A stretch of 64,000 nucleotides of DNA from Acanthornis magna (taxonomy: Eukaryota > Chordata > Aves > Passeriformes > Acanthizidae), in the NCBI GenBank assembly GCA_036785705.1, contig JAWUZG010000361.1:423667-487666 (forward strand). Direction: 5' to 3'. Of this stretch, positions 58,628 to 64,000 are shown piece after piece; position 1 is the stretch's first letter, and each line of letters opens with the position of its first letter. Both the position numbers and the translations under genes were made by a program. The notes under the pieces are model-generated. The model ran no database searches, was not told the DNA's origin, and was given only the letters and a program-made list of their open reading frames with translations.

Positions 58628-61465
58628 CTCATCCTCCTCCTCGTCCTCTTCATCCTCCTCCTATTCCTCCTTGTCCTCGTCCTCCTCCTCCTCCTCTTCC
58701 TCCTCGTCGTCCGCCTCGTCCTCCTCCTCATCCTCCTCCTCGTGCTCTTCCTCCTTCTCGTCCATGTCCTCTCCTCCTCCTCATCATCCTCGTCCTCCTC
58801 GTGCTCCTCCTCTTCTTCTTCCTCATCCTCTTCTTCCTCATCCTCTTCGTCCTCCTCGTCCTCCTTCTCCTCCTCTTCGTCCTCCTGCTTGTCCTCGTCC
58901 TCCTCCTCGTGCTCCTGCTTGTCCTCGTCCTCCTCCTCGTGCTCCCCCTCGTCCTTCTCATCCTTCTCCTCCTCTTCGTCCTCCTCATCCTTGTCCTCCT
59001 CCTTGTCTTCCTCATCGTCCTCCTCCTTCTTGTCCTCCTTGATCTTGTCGCCCTTGTCCTCCTCCTCCTCCTCCCCCCCCCATCCTCCTCCCCACCATCC
59101 TCCTCCTCCTCGTCCTCCTCCTCGTCTTCCTTGTGCTTCTCATCGTCCTCCTCAGCCTCCTCCTCCTCCTCATCCCCTCCTCTTCCTCGTCGTCGTCGTC
59201 ATTGTCGTTCTCCTCCTCCTCCTCCTCCACCTCCTCTTCCTCCTCCTCCTCCTCATCCCCTCCTCTTCCTCGTCGTCGTCGTCATTGTCGTTCTCCTCCT
59301 CCTCCTCCTCCACCTCCTCTTCCTCCTCCTCCTCCTCCTCCTCCTTGTTCTCCTCCTTGTCCTCGTCCTCATCCTCCTCCACCTCCTCCTCCACCTTCTC
59401 CTCCACCTCCTCCTTTTCCTCATCCTCCTCATCCTTCTCCACATCCTCCTACTCCTCCTTGTCCTCCTCATCCTCCTCGTCCTTCTCCTCCTCGTCCTCC
59501 TTGTCCTCCTCCTCGTCATCCTCGTTGTCGTCGTTGTCAATGTCGTCGTCCTCCTCCTCCACCTCCTCCTCCTCCACCTCCTCCTCCTCGTGCTCCTCCT
59601 TGTCCTCGTCCTCATCCCCCTCCTCATCCTCGTTGTCGTCGTCGTCCTCCTCCTCCTCCTCCACCTTCTACTTCTCCACCTCCTCCTCCACCTCCTCCTG
59701 CTCGTGCTCCTCCATCTCATTCTCCTCCTCGTCCTCCTCCTCCCAGTCCTCCTCATCCTCCTTGTCCTCCTCGTTCTCCTCCTCGTCCTCCTCGTTCTCC
59801 TCCTCGTCCTCCTCCTCCTCCTCTTCCTCGTCATTGTCCTCCTCCTCTTCCTCGTCATTGTCCTCCTCCTCCTCCTCCTCATGCTCCTCCTTGTCCATAT
59901 CCTCGACCTCAGCCTCCTCCTCCCCCTCCTCCTCCCCCTCCTCCTTGTCCTCCTCCTCCTCCTCCTCCTCGTTGTCGTTATCATCATCCTCCTCCTCCTC
60001 GTGCTTGTCCTCCTCCACCTCCTCCTCCTCTTCCACCTCCTCCTTCTCCTCCTTTTCCTCATCCTCCTTGTCCTCCTCCTCCTTGTGCTCCTCGTTCTCC
60101 TCCTCGTCCTCCTCCACCTCCTCGTCCTCCTCCTTGTCCTTCTCCTCCTCGTCCTCCTTCTCCTCCTCCTCCTCGTCGTCCTCCTCATCCTCGTCTTCCT
60201 CGTTGTCATCGTAGTCATCATCATCGTCCTCCTCCACCTCCTCCTCCTCCTCCTCGTCCTCCTCCTCCTCGTCCACCTCCTCCTCCCCCTCCTCCTTCTC
60301 CTCCTCGTCCTCCTCGTCGTCGTCGCATTGTCCTCCTCCTCCTCCTCCTTGTCCTCCTCCTCCACCTCCTCCTCTTCCTCCTTCTCCTCCTCCTCCTCGT
60401 CGTCATCCTCATCCTCGTCTTCCTCGTTGTCATCGTAGTCATCATCGTCCTCCTCCACCTCCTCCTCCTCCACCTCCTCCTCCTCCTCGTCCACCTCCTC
60501 CTCCACCTCCTCCTCCTCCTCGTCGTCGTCGCATTGTCCTCCTCCTCCTCCTTGTCCTCCTCCTCCACCTCCTCCTCTTCCTCGTCCTCCTCCTCGTCCT
60601 CCTCCTTGTCGTCCTCTTTGTCCTCCTCCTCATCCTCCTCATTGTCCTCCTCATCCTCGTCCTCGTGCTCCTCCTTGTCCTCCTCCTTGTTGTCCTCTTT
60701 GTCCTCCTCCTCATCCTCTTCATTGTCCTCCTCATCCTCATCCTCCTCGTCCTCGTGCTCCTCCTTGTCCTCCTCCTTGTCCTCCTCATCCTCATCCTCC
60801 TCCTTGTCCTCCTTGTCGTCCTCTTTGTCCTCCTCCTCATCCTCTTCATTGTCCTCCTCATCCTCATCCTCCTCGTCCTCGTGCTCCTCCTTGTCCTCCT
60901 CCTTGTCCTCCTCATCCTCGTCTGTGTCCTCCTCCTCTTCCTCATCCTCCTCCTTGTCCTCCTCCTCCTCCACCTCCTCCTCATCCTCCTCCTTCTCGTC
61001 CTCCTCCTCCTCCTCTTCCTCATCCTTTTCCTCCTTATTGTCGTCGTCGTCCTCCTCCTCCTCCTCGTGCTCCTCCTCTTCCTCTTCCTCATCCTCTTCG
61101 TCCTCTTCGTCCTCCTCGTCCTTCTCCTTGTCCTCCTTGTGGTCCTCCTCCTCCTCTTCCTCCTCCTCCTCCTCCTTCTCCACTTCCTCCATCTCCTCCT
61201 CCACTTCCTCCTCCTCCTTCTCCTGCTTCTTGGCCTCCTCCTCCTTCTCCTCCTCTTCCTCTTCCTCCTTCTTCTCCTCGTCCCCCTCCCCATCCTCCTC
61301 CTTCCCCCCCTCCTCCTCCCCTTCCTCATCCACCTCATCCTCCTCCTGGACTTCGACCTCCTCCTCCTCCACCTCCTCCTCCTCCTCGACATCGTCTTTC
61401 TACTCCTCCTCCTCCACTTCTTTCTCCTCCTCATTCTCGTCCTCGTCCTCATCCTCCTCCTGGAG
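58628..61465. repeat. 2.8 kb CTC/CTT/CGT triplet array
   Basis: The plus strand is almost all CTC, CTT, GTC, CAC and CAT triplets. Higher-order repetition is visible: a unit of about 83 bp is repeated near 59171 and 59254. Blocks with CGTCGTCGTCGCATTGTC occur near 60315 and 60520, and units of roughly 120 bp recur at about 60605-60910. All long frames over it (poly-Ser/Leu/Pro on plus, poly-Glu/Asp/Arg on minus) are by-products. Confidence 0.95.
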
Positions 61466-61499
61466 GTTCATACTGGGAGCCAGATTTGGGCTTCTGGAT

Positions 61500-61945
61500 G
61501 AACTGAGGGAAAAATTGGGAGAAATTTGAGAGAAATTGGGGTGATGCTGCAAACAACTGGGGCTAACTGGGTCAGCATGTCTGAGTACATGCTGGAAGCA
61601 ATGGGGATGCACTGGAAGTGCCTGAGAAATACTGCGATTACGAGAATCTTACTGGGGCAACACAGGGAGTGCCTGGGAGTGACTACAATCATGCTGAGGG
61701 CATCTGGACTATGCTCGAAGTGTCTGTAACCATACTGGGGTTGACTGGGACCAATGGTGGAGAGCTGCGACTATGCGGGGGGAAAATGGTAGTGACTGGG
61801 GCCCAGCTGGGAGAGACTGGACTCATATTGGAATCATACTCAGAGTGACTGGGACTGTTTGGGGGCAATTGGGACTGTGTTGTGGGCAAGTGGGATATAG
61901 TGGGAGCAACTGGGATAATACTGGAGGTGTCAGAGCTCACTCTGG
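61500..61945. repeat. ACTGGG-type minisatellite upstream of class I copy 3
   Basis: Degenerate units such as GGGAGTGACTGGG and CAACTGGG, the reverse complement of the family at 23160-24050. Confidence 0.85.
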
Positions 61946-61954
61946 GAGTCCCTG

Positions 61955-62171
61955 AGGGGATCCTGGAATTCCCAGGGATTCCCCCTTTCCCCCGCGCTCG
62001 CTCGGGCACTGTCGCGTCTCCCGGCCTGCGCCGCCGAGGTCTGCCCGGCGACCGGTGACGTCACGAGCAGCTCAAGCTGCCATTGGCAAATAGGAAACAG
62101 CGGCGCCAATCGCGGGGCCGGAGGCGGCCCTGGGGGCGGGGCCGGGGGCGGGGCCACAGCGGAGCAGCGCC
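61955..62171 (+). promoter_or_regulatory. MHC class I promoter, copy 3
   Basis: Kappa-B-like sites TGGAATTCCC at 61964-61973 and GGGATTCCCC at 61975-61984. TGACGTCA is at 62056-62063 and ATTGG at 62082-62086. CCAATCGCG and GC boxes follow, then the ATG at 62172. Architecture matches copies 1 and 2. Confidence 0.7.
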
Positions 62172-62230
62172 ATGGCTCCAGCGCTGGGACTGGAGGGGAG
62201 AGTGGCACCTCCGGCACCGGGACCCTGAAC
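62172..62230 (+). pseudogene. MHC class I leader exon, copy 3, internally deleted
   Basis: It starts MAPALGLEG, but the hydrophobic stretch and donor seen in copies 1 and 2 are missing; the frame ends at TGA in 62226-62228. Confidence 0.6.
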
Positions 62231-63441
62231 CCCTTTATCCTGCACAGGGACCCCTTGCACTCCCCATTTCTGTGTGCCGAGACCCCCCTGCACCCCATTC
62301 CCTGGCTCTGGCACCCCCCTCCACCCCCTTTCCCGGCCATTCCCCCTCTCCCAGCCCCCAGCCTATCCCTTTGCTTTGAACATTGCTCCCCTGCACCCCC
62401 ATTCATGCCTCTCCCAGTCCCCAAATTCTCTTCTCCTCAACACCAGGTACCACCTGAACTGCCCAGACATCCCACTTCTCCCACCCCTATCCCCATCTTT
62501 CTTTGACCCTGGGACCTCCTCGAACTACCATTTCTGGCACCGGGACCCCCAGAACCGCCATTCCCAGTACCGGCACCTCCTGATCCACCATTCCTGGCAC
62601 TGGGACTACTCTGAACCCCCTTTCCCGGCAATCCCGCCTCTGCAGCCCCCAGACCCTCCTTTTCCTTCATTCTGGGACCCATTGCATCCCCATTCCTGCC
62701 TTTCCCAGTCTCCAGCTCCCCCTTTCTCAATACTGGAGGCCCCCTTCACCCCCCTCCCCAGCTGACCCCCCATTCCTGCACACTGGGGACCCTCTGAACC
62801 AACCATCCCACCTCTCCCAGTCCCTGTACCCCCCATCTCCTTGTCCTTGGGACTGCCCTGAACCCTCCTTCCTGTGCACTGGGACTCCCCTGCACCCCCA
62901 ACCCCACTAGTGACACCCCCTGCACCAACTTCTCCACACCGGGACCCCCTTGAGCCCCCTCAGATGGCACCGGGACTCCCCTGAAACCCCATTCCTGGCC
63001 ACTGGGATCCCCTTGCACCTTCTTCCCAGCTTTGGGACCCTGCTGCACCCCTTTATGCCACATGGGTACTCCTCCACTCCCTTTCCCTTCCATTCGGCCT
63101 CTCCCAGTCCCAGCCCCCAGCTTTGCCTTTACCCTAGGACCTCCTGTACCCCATCCTGTCTTTCCCAGCGTCCAAACCCCTCTTAGCACCGGGACCCCAT
63201 TCCTGATCATCATTCTTCCCACCCTGTGACCTCACTTTTCCTGACACTGGAGAGCCCTGGACTCCCCTTTACTGGACATAGGTGCCCCATGGACACCATG
63301 TCCCACCTCTCACAGTCCCTGCATTCCCTTCTTTTCACCCTGGGACCCCCCGAACCCCTATTCCTGGGCACTGCCAACCCCTGAACCACTTGTCCAGCAC
63401 TTGGACCCCACTGCACCCCGTTTCTGGCCCATCTCATGTCT
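62230..63441. repeat. C-rich minisatellite with class I unit 3
   Basis: Same family as 19040-20780. About 590 bp (62850-63441) is nearly identical to 19585-20183, indicating a recent duplication of this part. The similarity stops at CCATCTCATGTCTCC. Confidence 0.85.
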
Positions 63442-63484
63442 CCCCACCATGTTGTTGCCTTTTTCAGCCTGGAAATGAAGCTTG

Positions 63485-64000
63485 AGGTAATTTTAGTCGA
63501 GGAGGACATAGAAAAGTGGAGCTTTCTTGGAGCTCCAGGGGCAGTTTTGGAAGAATATCCATGAAAGCCCACGTCCACGGGGGAGAATACAATTTGATAG
63601 GTTTGAGGAAATTAGCAGAATTGGTAAAAAGCACCAATTCAGAGGACAAGTGGTGATGCAGTTCCTTCCAGGTCAAGGCCTTTCTCTGGAGCCCACCGGG
63701 GGCACAAGGCCCCTCTTCTGTCTTGGTTCTTCCTGGAACAAAATCTTCGAGACACATTTTGTCAACAAGACCAACTAGTACCAAGGGTGGGGGGCTCCAG
63801 AGAAGGGGCTTGACCTGGGGGGAATTGCATTACACGTGTTCTCCAAACTGGTTCTTTGTATCAATGATGCCAATTTGCTAAAGCCTAGAAAACTGTATTC
63901 AGCCCTGTGGGGCTGGGCTCTTGTGGCTGTTCTTCCAGAACTGCCCCTGGAGCTCTGAGGAGAAAGGTCCACTTTTATGACCTCCTCGACTCAAATGATC
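63485..64000. repeat. Long imperfect inverted repeat, cut by window end
   Basis: The left arm (about 63485-63703) is the reverse complement of the right arm (about 63780-64000) with scattered mismatches; for example GTCGAGGAGGACATAG pairs with TATGACCTCCTCGAC. The loop is about 76 bp. It could be a foldback element or a head-to-head duplicate. No transposase is seen. Confidence 0.8.

Noticed and set aside
58601..61529. Open frames of 537, 545 and 798 codons (Ser/Leu/Pro-rich) and minus frames rich in Glu/Asp or Arg
   Set aside because: All frames are open because the DNA is a degenerate CTC/CTT triplet array lacking stop triplets; there is no domain, start context or splice structure.

Overview
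This 64 kb window is vertebrate, and almost certainly bird, DNA. It has intron-split genes with GT-AG boundaries, CpG-island promoters, several CR1 LINE pieces, bird-like endogenous retroviruses (ERVs) and compact avian MHC class I promoters. There are no prokaryotic features. The mixture of gene fragments, damaged gene copies, nested ERVs and large simple repeats resembles a songbird W chromosome, a germline-restricted chromosome or another repeat-rich unplaced scaffold. SEMA4D is normally Z-linked in birds (recalled, not checked here), so a decaying W gametolog of SEMA4D is the simplest reading. That remains inference.

Layout. (1) 1-15.1 kb, minus strand: FBXO15, an F-box gene. Seven coding exons were located, all open and with normal splice sites, and the 3' end runs off the left edge. 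(2) 15.1-18.1 kb: a CpG island, an LTR-like block and a 5' portion of a CR1 LINE. (3) 18.3-24.1 kb: an MHC class I debris field. Two promoter/leader-exon units in opposite orientation (a third lies at 62 kb) sit among minisatellites and alpha-1-like exon remnants. (4) 24.66-25.1 kb: an isolated first exon and promoter of TMCO1, followed by CR1 fragments. (5) 28.5-47.2 kb, plus strand: eleven coding exons of SEMA4D. They cover the signal peptide and most of the sema domain. Exon 9 carries two in-frame stop codons, and an LTR has landed 10 bp upstream of exon 4. Intron 1 holds a 5'-truncated gammaretrovirus-like ERV (about 28.85-34.6 kb). (6) 50.2-58.6 kb: a provirus-like structure with matching LTRs at both ends, an unusual env and a nested or duplicated GC-rich unit. 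It also holds a CTTT/CTTC pyrimidine tract. (7) 58.6-61.5 kb: a 2.8 kb CTC/CTT/CGT triplet array. (8) 61.5-63.4 kb: the third MHC class I promoter unit with its minisatellites. (9) 63.5-64.0 kb: a long imperfect inverted repeat cut by the window end.

The parts do not form a pathway. The coherent genes are FBXO15 (probably functional where seen) and SEMA4D (probably a truncated pseudogene). The other pieces look like accumulated copies from other loci. The main conclusions are that SEMA4D is decaying, that three MHC class I promoter units have each acquired a different lesion, and that two promoter-proximal or exon-proximal changes (LTR at exon 4, GC donor in TMCO1) deserve testing.
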